Source: Meira nashicola (taxonomy: Eukaryota > Basidiomycota > Exobasidiomycetes > Exobasidiales > Brachybasidiaceae). Taken from it: DNA of 64,000 bases. Below, piece after piece: positions 1-10,499 of the stretch. Where the stretch lies: NCBI GenBank assembly GCA_001600355.1, contig BCJU01000005.1, forward strand, positions 528,099 through 592,098, written 5' to 3'. The notes below the pieces were generated by a model that worked only from the letters and a program-made list of their open reading frames with translations, ran no database searches and was not told the DNA's origin. The number at the start of each line of letters is the position of its first letter. Position 1 is the first letter of the stretch. The position numbers were made by a program, and so were the translations under genes.

Positions 1-1
1 A

Positions 2-694
2 GTTAAAAGGAATAGACCTTGGAGTGGATCAAGTTATGAAACGAATTCAGGTGAATCACTTTATCATAAATCTTCTTCTTTCAGTGATTCTGATGGTTCA
101 ATCGGTTCAAAATCAGCAAAATCTGTTCAATCTGAAGCAACTTCAAAACGAATTTCAATCAAAGGTAAAGAAAAAGCAGAACCTAGTCATTATGGCAATA
201 ACAATGAAGTTGGAGTTACTGGTGACCTACCTGGAGCACGAAATAGATGGGATAAAGGATCACTTGTTACAGCTCAAGATGGAAGTGGACCAAGATATAT
301 TCATATTAAAAAACCTCTTAAACATCGTGGTAATAATGATGAAGTTCAATTATATGCAGGTACAGATACACGCAAAAATAATCCAGAAAGAAAGACAAAA
401 GTATGGAAAATAAAGAGTAATAATGGAGCACACTTATTTACTGGACGTAGAAATAAGTATCCATTTGATGATCCAAAAAATCCAGTTAAAAAATTAAAAC
501 CATACGAAATACCCGAAGGAAAGACAGAAGAAGATGCTGTTAGACAAGAAAATAGATGGAAATTAAGTCAAGATCTTCGTTTAAGACAAGATCATGTATT
601 TAAGAAAAAGAGAAGAGCTTCAGAAACACATGAAGAATATCTTACAAGAAAACGTAGTAAGAAGCCGCCAAGTCCAATAAAAGTTGAACATTGA
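2..694 (+). CDS. Basic Ser-rich protein, 5' truncated by the window edge
   Basis: An open frame runs from the left edge to a TGA at 692-694 (230 codons seen, no start in view). The first visible part is Ser-rich; the rest is strongly basic and ends in Arg/Lys clusters, with no cysteine. It resembles the secreted protein at 57236-57994: both have an aligned W-x-K-G-x-L-V-x-A-x-D-G block, then K-P-(L/I)-K, then E-R-K-T-K-(V/L)-W, N-G-x-x-x-x-T-G and D-P-x-N-P in the same order. That paralog has a signal peptide, so this gene probably encodes a secreted protein whose signal lies upstream of the window. No known domain is recognised. The frame choice rests on length, codon use and this similarity; a shorter open stretch in another frame (24-413) looks like a shadow. 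Confidence 0.72.
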   Translation, partial: VKRNRPWSGSSYETNSGESLYHKSSSFSDSDGSIGSKSAKSVQSEATSKRISIKGKEKAEPSHYGNNNEVGVTGDLPGARNRWDKGSLVTAQDGSGPRYIHIKKPLKHRGNNDEVQLYAGTDTRKNNPERKTKVWKIKSNNGAHLFTGRRNKYPFDDPKNPVKKLKPYEIPEGKTEEDAVRQENRWKLSQDLRLRQDHVFKKKRRASETHEEYLTRKRSKKPPSPIKVEH

Positions 695-1183
695 ATTGGC
701 ATTTAAAAAGAGAACGTTTGCTGGTCAAATGTTTTTTACACGAATTTATCTTATTGATTGTTGTCCTAGGTACGAATTAACTTAATAACTCCTATCGTTT
801 CCATTCACCACCCTCCTAACCCCTTTTATAAATGAAATGTGATACACTCTCCTATCTATTTAATGAACCCATTCAAAACCCTAAAACGTGGCGCTATTTA
901 ATCACACAACTATAAGCACAGAGGGCACACATACGCCTCCTGCCTCCTAACTCCCCTCAAACCCATCCTACATGCACATGCACTCGATCGTTGGGACACT
1001 CACACAGACAACGTGTTGAGATATTCTTAGCGTGGACATACGCGTTGTACATATAGACTATCAGCAGTTTGACGTGTGTGGCTTTTATCTTTTGACCTAA
1101 ACCAGCAACGGTTTCTACTCAACAAATTGCATGCATGCATATGTATGTACCCATGGCCCATGCTCAATTCCACGTATTTAACA
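695..1183. other. Intergenic region before the amylase gene
   Basis: No gene is seen. The stretch holds pyrimidine-rich tracts (CCTCCTAACTCCCC type, around 810-960) typical of fungal core promoters upstream of the amylase start. No recognisable operator was found. Confidence 0.5.
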
Positions 1184-2851
1184 ATGAAACAACTCTTATC
1201 AATCTTGTTTATCATACTATCACCATCACAATTTTTCTTCAAAATGGCTTCCGGTGCAAACGTTCATGAATTTGAAAAACCACATGCGTATACTATGCTT
1301 CAAGGATTTGAATGGTATACGCCTGGAGGTGGAGAACATTATGATTGGTTAGCTAAAAATGCAGAAAGGTTAGCAGATATGGGTATTACTGCAATTTGGC
1401 TACCACCACCATGTAAGACTGCAAATAGAGAAAGTACAGGATATGATATTTATGATTTATGGGATTTAGGAGAATTTACACATCCACGTGATAAAGATGA
1501 ACAAGAACCAAGTCAACGTACAAAATATGGTACTCGTGCTCAATTGGAAAATGCAATGAAAACGTTAAGAGAGAATGGAATTGCGATCTATATTGATGCA
1601 GTTTTAAATCATAAAATGGGAGCGGATGGATTAGAAACATTTAAGGTGAAAAAAGTTGATTCAAACGATAGGAATAAAGTTATAAGTGATTCATACGATA
1701 TCGAAGGATGGACAAAGTTTGATTTTCCTGGAAGAGGGGATAATTATTCCGATTTTAAATGGTCTTTTGAACATTTTACAGGAGTTGATTGGGATCAAAA
1801 GAATCAAGAAAAAGGAATTTTTAGAATTGAAGGAGAAAATAAAGGATGGGCACAAGATGTTGATAAAGAGAATGCAAATTACGATTATTTGATGGGAGCA
1901 GATGTTGAACATGCACATCCAAAAGTAAAAGAAGATTTATTGAATTGGGGAGCATGGATGATACAAACTTTCCCAATTAGTGGATTCAGATTTGATGCAG
2001 TCAAACATATTTCAAGAGAATTCGTTCATGATTTCGTTAAAAGGATTCGAGAAGAAGCACGGAAAAAACGCAAAGAAGCCGGAAGACCAGATGCAAATGA
2101 AGATTTTGGTCCAATTGCTTTTAGCGTTGGAGAATTTTGGAAAGATTCACTTGATTCTTGTTTACAATATCTTTCAAATTTTGGTGATGAACAATTTTCA
2201 CTTTTTGATGCTCCACTTCATTATAACTTTAAAGAAGCAGGAGATGCAGGAAAAGGGTTTGATATGCGTACAATATTTGATGGTACAATCGTTCAAAAAC
2301 GTCCAATTGATGCAGTCACTCTTGTTGAAAATCATGATACTCAACGTGGACAAGCATTAGAATCTTCGGTTAATCCTCAATTCAAACCACTTGCTTATGC
2401 GATTATTTTATTACGTAAAGAAGGTTATCCATGTGTTTTCTTGGGTGATTTAGAGGGTTGTCGTGGTGGTGATGGTGATTCAAGTAAAGAAGGAAAGGAA
2501 GTAGTCATTCCACCGGTTAATGATTTGGATAAATTGATTAAAACTCGTAAATGTTTCGCATTTGGAGATCAATATGATTATATAGATCATCCTCAATGTA
2601 TAGGTTGGGTACGTACAGGAGATGGAGAAGGAAAAACAGGTTGTGCAGTCGTGATGTGTAATGGTGATGAAGATGGTGAAAAACGAATGCAAGTTCATGG
2701 TGCAAATGAAGGTGACGTTTTTCTTGATGCATTAGGTTGGCGTCAAGATGAAATTAAAATCGAAAAAGATGGTTGGGCAACATTTAAATCATACAAACAA
2801 TCAGTTAGTGTTTGGGTTCCTAAAGAAGCCAAAGAGAAATGTGGTCTTTGA
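1184..2851 (+). CDS. Alpha-amylase, GH13 (GH13_5-like)
   Basis: This single-exon gene encodes an endo-acting alpha-1,4-glucan hydrolase. All four GH13 motifs are present: region I D-A-V-L-N-H (about 1594), region II G-F-R-F-D-A-V-K-H with the Asp nucleophile (about 1981), region III G-E-F-W with the acid/base Glu (about 2125) and region IV V-E-N-H-D (about 2325). The opening T-M-L-Q-G-F-E-W is typical of the liquefying GH13_5 amylases found in bacteria and, as often cytosolic enzymes, in fungi. The start is uncertain. ATG 1184 adds a hydrophobic leader (M-K-Q-L-L-S-I-L-F-I-I-L) that could be a signal peptide, while ATG 1244 (A-A-A-A-T-G-G-C context) gives a leaderless cytosolic enzyme of about 535 residues. 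The frame is also open further upstream, from 1076, with other ATGs at 1145 and 1160. Confidence 0.93.
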   Translation: MKQLLSILFIILSPSQFFFKMASGANVHEFEKPHAYTMLQGFEWYTPGGGEHYDWLAKNAERLADMGITAIWLPPPCKTANRESTGYDIYDLWDLGEFTHPRDKDEQEPSQRTKYGTRAQLENAMKTLRENGIAIYIDAVLNHKMGADGLETFKVKKVDSNDRNKVISDSYDIEGWTKFDFPGRGDNYSDFKWSFEHFTGVDWDQKNQEKGIFRIEGENKGWAQDVDKENANYDYLMGADVEHAHPKVKEDLLNWGAWMIQTFPISGFRFDAVKHISREFVHDFVKRIREEARKKRKEAGRPDANEDFGPIAFSVGEFWKDSLDSCLQYLSNFGDEQFSLFDAPLHYNFKEAGDAGKGFDMRTIFDGTIVQKRPIDAVTLVENHDTQRGQALESSVNPQFKPLAYAIILLRKEGYPCVFLGDLEGCRGGDGDSSKEGKEVVIPPVNDLDKLIKTRKCFAFGDQYDYIDHPQCIGWVRTGDGEGKTGCAVVMCNGDEDGEKRMQVHGANEGDVFLDALGWRQDEIKIEKDGWATFKSYKQSVSVWVPKEAKEKCGL

Positions 2852-2958
2852 AGGTGTTAATAGAGATTCTGTTTATAGATCTTATGTTCTGCTTTATATT
2901 TTCAATGTTTATTTATTGTGTCTGTCCAAATAAAAATACAGTATTATAATTATGTCTA

Positions 2959-4046
2959 CTAACGAGCGGCAGATTTGGATCCCTCTGGTTGTCTATTAAG
3001 TAAGGCAATACCACTATCAGCCGTAGCCGTGGATGGGTTACTACTAGCAGGTGTTAGACGATCAAGTGGTAGGATTAATTGTTCTTGATTAGGTTCTGGT
3101 TCCGGATGGAATTCCTGCAATGCAATCCCTCCATCTTCTTCCGTTTCCATATCTTTCGATTGTTTCTTTCTCCGATAAAACAAATAAGCTATTGACATAG
3201 CAACGATTATAAGTACACCGACAACAATTGGTGCTGCTATCCATTTAGGAGGTGTTGATGCGGCTACTGCTTCTTTTGAAGTATCTAAATTGCAAGGATT
3301 TCGATTTGTGACTTTTTTACCAAATGCTTTTTTCGGTAAACTTCCGTCACAATTACAAATTCTACCATAACCTGCATCACCAAATGGTTGACCGTTACAG
3401 ATATTCGTTATTCCTATTCCATCAATGATCGAAAATGAATTTGGGTCGTTTGGAGTTTCAAGTGTTGTTCCGGCAACATTATCACAAACGCCTTGTGTTG
3501 TATCGACGGAGGGATTGGTAAAATTACCTTTATATTTTTAATGATAAAAAACATATTTGTGTCAATATATGGAACAGAGCTTATCATTATTCTAAACAAC
3601 GCTCACCTTTTGCTTTCGTAGCTTCACTGATCACATTGCATCGTTTTCCAAATGCAGCTTGCCAAGGTCGATCACAGCGACTTTTCAGATAAGGATAAAA
3701 GATAAAGTCAATGTTTGTATGCTTTTTTTATATATATTATCAATAGTACTTACCCTTTACAAGTTCTTGGCCCATTTTTAGTAGTTATTGTCGTATCAAT
3801 GATTCCTCCTCCACAAATGCAAGAATAACGATTGAGAGTTGCGTCCGGATCTGTCCAATTTAAGTTGTAAAGTTGATTATCGCATGTATAAGATAAAGGA
3901 TGATTAAATTCAGAAGGCATTTCATGGTAAAAAGGTGCATCGTAAACGTTCCATAAACATGATCGTCCTACGCATTGATTTGGTAAAACAAAGAGCCAAT
4001 TACCATCATGATAACTTAGCATACATAAAGATGGATCAAATGACAT
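2959..4046 (-). CDS. Single-pass membrane protein with Cys-rich outer part
   Basis: Three exons on the minus strand: 4046-3754, 3680-3607 and 3527-2959, joined by introns with GTAAGT and GTGAGC donors and AG acceptors that keep the frame; 311 residues. The first about 210 residues hold many cysteines (C-V-G-R-S-C, Y-T-C-D-N, C-I-C-G-G-G, C-N-G, C-N-C-D-G) and N-x-S/T sites, as expected for a disulfide-bonded lumenal or outer domain. One hydrophobic segment (W-I-A-A-P-I-V-V-G-V-L-I-I-V-A) follows, then R-R-K-K and an acidic, Pro-rich cytosolic tail. No signal peptide follows the ATG used. A possible branch site and acceptor just before it (around 4050-4075) leave room for an unseen upstream signal exon. 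The family is not recognised. Confidence 0.75.
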
Positions 4047-4569
4047 CTTTCTTTAAGATGATTGTTAGGAAGTATAGTTTATTCTACTAAAATTTGACGG
4101 AACCGTATGTTTGGTTTTATCCGTTGGATTTACGAGCTAATGCAAGATCCCGAGCACGAATTCTGTTATCATTTAAAATTTGAACCGATTAAGTGCTTGT
4201 GTCCCACACAATCCTTCCCGTTGCTTTGGATTTTGTCAAAGGCACAAAAACACTGCAACACACACGCTCAAGTCAAAAACGCGACGTTTTATTTTTTTAA
4301 ACACGCGAGAAGAGTATTCTATTAGCTGGATTTATGCTTATTTGGTTAGTAAGACCATTACTGTTAACACATTTTCCTTGTATTGTATATACTCATATTC
4401 CACGTCAAATTAGTCGATCGGACAATGCATTTAGAGGAAAGATGACATGTGAAGTATACAAATCATGCACAGTTTGAAGTACGAAACGGATTTCGATCAA
4501 ATGTTCGAACAATTGCTATTTAAATGATAAAGGGTATAAATTGAAGATGTATGTATGTGCGTATATTTG

Positions 4570-6375
4570 CTACAATGTACTGCCTGCTCGAAGTAACCTT
4601 ATTGCCATCTCTACCGGATGATCTAGTGTATTTGCGTTGGACTTCTTTAATCTTTGAACGCCCTCTAAGATTTCCTTCCAATTATGTTCGAATTCTAGCC
4701 AAATTTGAAGTACTTTGTCTATTGCTTGATCTTCAGAATTGTTTGTTGCTGTAGAAACATTATAAAATGTATCAAATCCAGACTTTATATACGCAATTCG
4801 ATTTAATAAATGTGAAAATGGTATATTCACAATCGTATTTGCATATCCTATCAACCTTTCCGCATTTTGTAGATCTTCATTTCGTTTTCGAAGTTTGCTT
4901 TCGCGTTTACGTCTATTTGACTGGTTTGGATGAATTTATGAGAAAATTGTTAGATATATCACATATTTTTAATCATTTTCTCATACTCACATCATTCTCT
5001 GTCACATCGTTTCGCATTGGTAGAATGGCTATTTGTTCTACTGAGCTGGATCTTGAACGTGCATTGACCATTGATTCTGTTATGCTTGTTTTATGTAATT
5101 GCTTTGAAATTTGTAACTCATACGTTAATTCGTTTAATCTTCCACAAATGTTTCTCAACACATTTCGTTCTGCTTTTGCTTTTATATAATGTCTCTTACT
5201 TCTTTCACTTGTTGATTGTTTTTTAGCCAAACTACTGCTACTCGAACGTGAACGATTGATTTTAGGTCGTATAGGTGATGATGTTGCAAGTTCACTTATA
5301 GGTGCAGAAGTGGAAGGAGAAAGTGAACTTTCGGCGATTGGAATTTGAATTTCAAATATATTTTCACTAAATCCAGATTGTGGTGATGATTGTTGTTGCT
5401 GTAATTCTATATTTGAATTTAAAAAGTGTGAAATCATATTTGTATCCCAAAAATCCGTCCAAGTTGGTCTACGTGATTGAATAAAAGAAGGTGATGAGTG
5501 ATCTTTGGTTGATGCAATTGGAAGACTTGATGGTTCGATAGGAGTTAATTGCATAGTCGGATCTATATTTGGCGGAGAAGGAAAACCTTGTGAATCTGCT
5601 AAAGAAGTTGCAGGTGTGAATGAATTGGTAATGCTTGGTATACCGCCAGAAGAAGAAGAAGAAGGTGCTACGGGAAAGATGTTTTCGTTTGATTGTTTGT
5701 GTTTAAGTGAAGATTTGTTCTTTTCTAAATAACCAATAAATGAAAAGTATAATGCAGTAGATGACCAATCAAATGCTTCACCTGAGAGTTGAGAGTAGGA
5801 GGATGTCAGAATCCATTCAAAGTCACTTTCCATGTTAACTTACCCCAAATCAATCTCCCAAGGCAATTTTGATGTTGATTGTTTGCATTACAGCATCCGT
5901 TTTCTTTCTGTTGTACAAAGTCTTGTATTACTGTTTGCCAAATTTCATCATATAATGCGTCCAATTGAGAATCAGGTATATCATTCTTTAATCCTACTAA
6001 TTCAGTCTTGATCTTGCAAAACAAATCTAACTGTGATGCAAACATTGAAAAAGGTTGTAGACTGATGATTGAATCTTGTGTTATAATTGAATGTCGAATA
6101 AAAGAAGCAATGGTAAATTCTTGTTGTAAAGTTAAAGTTGCTAAATTCACTTCATCTTGTTCTTGATCGTTATGAATACTATTAAATTGTGTAAAACTTT
6201 TAAGATTAGGACTACCCATTTGTCGCCAAATCAAACATAGAGGACGCAAGAAAGGACCATTACTCTCTTGATGTATAAAAGTGGATAAAGGTTGATTAGA
6301 AGTGCATGGATTATATTCATTACCTAAAATGCTCAGTAAATCCAAATTTTGTAAAGATGATTGATCAACCATCAT
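4570..6375 (-). CDS. Unrecognised Ser-rich, probably nuclear protein, three exons
   Basis: Exons 6375-5844, 5781-4991 and 4920-4570 join in frame (GTAAGT and GTGAGT donors; CTCAG and CCAG acceptors) to give 557 residues. The N-terminal third is mixed alpha-helical. The middle is low-complexity Ser/Pro/Gln. Two basic clusters follow: one near S-K-R-H-Y-I-K-A-K-A-E-R before a leucine-rich stretch (L-N-E-L-T-Y-E-L), and one at the second junction (N-R-R-K-R-E-S-K-L-R-K-R-N). The latter only appears after splicing. Basic region plus heptad-like leucines would suit a regulator, but no complete bZIP, bHLH or homeodomain signature can be read. The product is therefore left as unknown. Confidence 0.7.
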
Positions 6376-6893
6376 TTACGATCAGCATTGTTTGTTGACA
6401 AATGTGTGTAAAGATGATTGTCAACATAAACAATGAATCAAAATCAAAACTTCTTATCAAATCACACAAAAGTGATTCTTTCCCTTGATCCGAATTAACA
6501 TGTATCTTTTTTGGACCCCAAGAGGCCTTTTGGGGGTGTTTCAATTTAGCGTGCCTGACGGATATTCTTTTCCCCAAATAGCCTTTTGGGCCAATTTTTG
6601 TTTAGCTTAGCGTAGTACTGCGTGCGTGCGCTGGCGCATTACCTCACAAATTCACACAGTCACTACATTCACACTCAGGCACAGTCTTGGTCTCAGCCAC
6701 GCAATCATTCGCGGATCAAATTGTCAATTTATGTACACAAATCTGACTTGGCGCATACTGTAATTTCGTCCCATAAGAACGGTCCAGCCTTTTTGTGCCA
6801 AATGAGAGCAATTTAGGCAAATGCAATAATTGAAACTCCATTTAATAATATTAAAAATACATAATCTATTGCTACATGATGGATAAGTGTTTT
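6376..6893. other. Intergenic region, convergent/upstream spacer
   Basis: It lies between the start of the 557-residue gene and the stop of the 695-residue gene. Two short near-repeats of a CCAAAAGGCC(T/C)TTT.GGG type occur around 6515-6595. Nothing else is recognised, and short open frames here have no coding character. Confidence 0.4.
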
Positions 6894-9043
6894 TCACTCA
6901 AATTTGACCAGCCTCGAAGGCTCAAAGAACCAAGGATCCAACTTTTCGTCATCTTCCAATAATCTTTGAGCGATTCTTTTGACAGAATCTATATTACGAA
7001 AACGAATCCAATATAAAAAATAATCCAAAAAGATAGCATGAAGGGTAATAAAGAATTTATCTTCATCAACCAAGATTGTCGAATAAGGTGATCCAATTTG
7101 AGTTTTTAAAATATCTTCTTTGTTTTCTTTAGCATCCAGAAAATTTTCCAAAAAACCTTGACAGTATGGGATTAAGATTGTTTCCTTTATCTCATCCCTG
7201 CGAATCTTTGAGCAAAATGCAAAACGTGCTAAAGGACCCATTCGATCACGTAAACCAATTTCTGCTTCATATGTTGTATTGGCAATACAATATACTTTTT
7301 CCGCATCTTTATCATCAACTAAGATCCTATCGGGATAAACATTGTTTAATGCAATCATCCATTTACTGTTAAATCGAAAATCGCGCATCAAATAACCAGT
7401 AAGTTCGGCACGAGCTGCAACGGCAGATATGTTTGGCTTAGTGACTCCGTTCGCATGCAACCATTCAGTTGCATCTCCAATGCCAGCTGCTAAGATTTGA
7501 TAATATCGACTATTCGCACCATGCGTATTCCCTACATCTAAACTTCTTTCTATTGTATCCACCAAACCAAAGTCTGAATGATGTCGTCCAATCTGTCGTG
7601 AAACTGATCGTATTCGAGCCTTGTATTCTTTTTCTGCCTCTAAGTCGTACTTTTGATCTTCAGATTTCATACTTGCAAGATAGTTTGGCATATATTTGGA
7701 TAATTCTATAGCTGAATCCGGCATCTTTTCATTTAAAAACATCTTTACCCCAACACGATCCAGTATCTTTTCATCTGTTACCGCTAGCATTGACCTCAAT
7801 CTGTTGTCCACGCTATGAAGTGTGGCAAGATCAGCACGTTCGAACATAGAGAGTTTATTCATCTCTCGCAGTAAGCCAGCATATTTTCCGTCTGTGTCTG
7901 TGCCAGTATCTTTGCTACTTTTTGGCTCGAATCGAACGATGTTACTCTGTGCAAGACAAGCGCCTCCATCGACATGCTTTAAAAGTGTCCCATTCTCTTC
8001 GAATAGAGCGACAAAAAAGCAATATTCTTCCATCGTATCAACTCCGACCCTTCCTTTAGGTTCTATTCGAAGTGGTTTGAAAGCTTCACCTCTTTGTGAC
8101 CTTCTAACATGCGAAGAACGTTGACCCCAAAATCGTTGACCATTTTCACCTTTACAATGTTCTAAATTACCTCTAAAAGCAATCTCATTCGTACGAGCGC
8201 GAGTTTTATGAGCTGTTGTACCTTCATAAGAAACCAAACAAACTGCTTGCCAAGATTGTTGAATGCGTCTAGCAGCGACTATGATTGCAAAGCCACTATC
8301 TAATTGTTGAGGATCCAAAAGTTGAGGTAATTCGGTCACGATCAGATGAACCGAACGACCTGAAGGACGTGAAAAGCTGTCAACTTGAAATTCAGAACAC
8401 GTTGGACGCTCAGATGGATCAAAGAGATGCACGGCAAATTTGCCAAATATGAATGGGTCTGTAATAGACAAAACAGCAAGTTAGCTCAACTTGACTCGAT
8501 GAGTTCTCAGCAAAACATACCTTTATAATAATCAAGTGGTTGATCGGGCAAAGGCGTACGTACAAAGCAATTCACTCTGTTACAAGACCAAGTACCGATT
8601 GCATAAAGTGGATGATCAAAAGGTACAGCATTTACCAATTGTTGAGAAACTTTTGACATCTTTAATTCATCTTCTAGCATTAATCTTTGTACTTCATTAT
8701 CATCTTCAAGTTCACCTGTTCTTTGTCGTTTACCTGGTTTGTTTGCTTTTAGGTTACTATTTGCTACAAGGCCAGCTGGACTGACAGTTGGAGCCGAGCC
8801 ATCGTTTGTAGTTGTATTGGAATGCGAAGAAGGTGAATAAAAGGAAGATGTTGAATCGTTTACAGTTGGTGTACCGAGTAAATGCTCAAATGAATTTGAT
8901 CCATTCGTTGTTGTGATCAAACTTGGTTCAATGCCATATGAGGTAGAATGATTTTGCTGTTGTTGTTCTGTTGTGATTGAATTCTCCAAAAGTCCTTCAA
9001 TATGTGGTTGAACGAAAAGCCAATCAAGCTCATTACCCTCCAT
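6894..9043 (-). CDS. Unrecognised large protein, two exons
   Basis: Exon 1 is 9043-8521 and exon 2 is 8458-6894; the intron has a GTATGT donor and a TTACAG acceptor, and the join reads D-Y-Y-K-D-P-F-I-F-G-K in frame (695 residues). The first about 120 residues are disordered (Gln, Ser, Thr, Asn runs) with a basic K-P-G-K-R-Q-R patch. A compact region of about 230 residues starting at the junction looks like a beta-rich fold (F-A-V-H-L-F-D-P, V-H-L-I-V-T-E-L). The last about 290 residues are helical. A disordered tail, a basic patch and a beta-rich domain would fit a Rel/Ndt80-like transcription factor, but no family motif is certain. The first ATG in frame after the upstream stop is 9043. Confidence 0.75.
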
Positions 9044-9975
9044 GATGACTTCTTCTTCTTTCACATTCGATGATAATTAATTAATCAAAGCATATGGGAA
9101 ATTGGGTGTGTGAAGGGACAAAAGAGTGGAAGCTAGAAATCGTTTTGAATTTTAATTGAACCGTATTTCGACACAAATTGTGGGAACAGCGCAGCGCACA
9201 AGCCAAAAAAGCATAAAAACAGATAATGTACGATAAGCTGTCTAAGAAAAGGCGCCGGTGTCTAGACCCGCGTCCTCAGATTGGCCGGCGCAGCGCTCAA
9301 CGATTAGGCGACACCAGATAGATAGACTCAGTTTATCCGCAAACTTAAATGTTGACGGCTGTCTCGTTGGATAATTTACGCATTAGCCTCTCCGCCAATA
9401 TATGCCTTTCCCACAGCCTCTATCGCCAGAAAGATAGACGGCGGAGACAGTGTATTCAATAAAATAAGATAATTTGATGTTATAAACAGGCGTTAGATTT
9501 ATAGCTGTCGTTGTGTTCAACGTTTCCTTTAAACGCTAAGAGCAATTGAGGGCAAAATACCAAAATAGAATACCGATCCTTTCCATCTTCTCACTATATC
9601 TTTAGATGAGAAAGATGAGACACGAGAAATGCCAGCATTTGGGGTACGAGGTTAGGAACATTTGTTAGTCATCCGGCTAGATATTTTAGAGGCGCCATTA
9701 ATCTTGGCACCTGTCACAATTTTTTAAAAAAGGCTGACAATCCTCAAATCTGCTTTATCAATTAATTAAGAGTGTATCCTTCTAAAAGTTATATAAACGG
9801 TACAAAAAATGAATATGTTTATCCTTGAACCCTCATCCTTCACATCATCCTTATCATCAATAGCGTTGATCGCTAAATCCTTGTCTTCCTCTTTTTCAAT
9901 TTTCACAAACTTCCCTGAATATTCAAACTTTACAAATTTTCTTCAAATGTGCGTTCATCCTTGTTTATCACTTTT
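9044..9975. other. 930-base divergent intergenic region
   Basis: It separates the minus-strand 695-residue gene from the plus-strand Cys-rich peptide gene and so holds both promoters. A GC-rich patch (9250-9310) and a TATAAA-like site at about 9790 (T-A-T-A-T-A-A-A), 185 bases before the small gene, are visible. No RNA gene was found. Confidence 0.45.
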
Positions 9976-10399
9976 ATGACAATTATCATGATCAACACGT
10001 GTTTTGCTATTATCAAAGCTGCTCCAATTCCCGGTCCTGCACCAAATCCATCGCCTTCTCCAAGGATTCCAACAAATATGGAACATCCAAATTATGGTTG
10101 CGCTCTGTGGACAAAGTGAGTTTCAAAAGATATTTTTCATTTTGCATTTAGGATAGTAGTTTATTAAGTGAACCCTTTTATCATTTTTCAAAAATATAGG
10201 AAAGTATGTGCTAAAGTATGCGGTAGAGGTATGGAGGTTACAGATGGTTATGCTTGTGGTGATTGTGAGTAATTTATGTGACATTCTTTACTGACGAGAA
10301 TTCAAGCTAAACAACTTAACATTTTACCCATTAACACGTAAAGGACTTCGATGTTGCAAAGGTCCTGATCACTGCAACAGAAATAGCATAAATGGATAG
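9976..10399 (+). CDS. Tiny secreted Cys-rich peptide, three exons (model tentative)
   Basis: Too short and too split for a simple ORF search. Proposed exons are 9976-10115, 10200-10258 and 10344-10399, giving 84 residues. A hydrophobic start (M-T-I-I-M-I-N-T-C-F-A-I-I-K-A) resembles a signal peptide and is followed by a Pro-rich stretch. The C-terminal half has seven cysteines (G-C, V-C, V-C, A-C, R-C-C, H-C), as in defensin-like or other small secreted fungal proteins. Intron 1 uses GTGAGT. Intron 2 needs the weaker donor GTGATT at 10259; with the better GTGAGT at 10265 the joined frame meets TGA at once, so a shorter product ending G-D-C-E is the alternative. No homolog is recognised. Confidence 0.42.
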
Positions 10400-10499
10400 A
10401 TGTGTAATAAGATCAAGAAAATAAATGTTTTATCATGATATAAATTGAAATTGTCCGTTTGTTATGTTATATAAGAGAAAAAGATATGAATGCAAAGTT

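Noticed and set aside
24..413. 129-codon frame starting with ATG at the left edge
   Set aside because: The frame one base over is longer (2-694), has gene-like codon use and matches a secreted protein at 57236; this one is a shadow.
4973..5833. Homeodomain mating-type (bE/bW) protein
   Set aside because: There is no W-F-x-N-x-R recognition helix or mating-type N-terminal pattern, although it is Ser-rich and basic.
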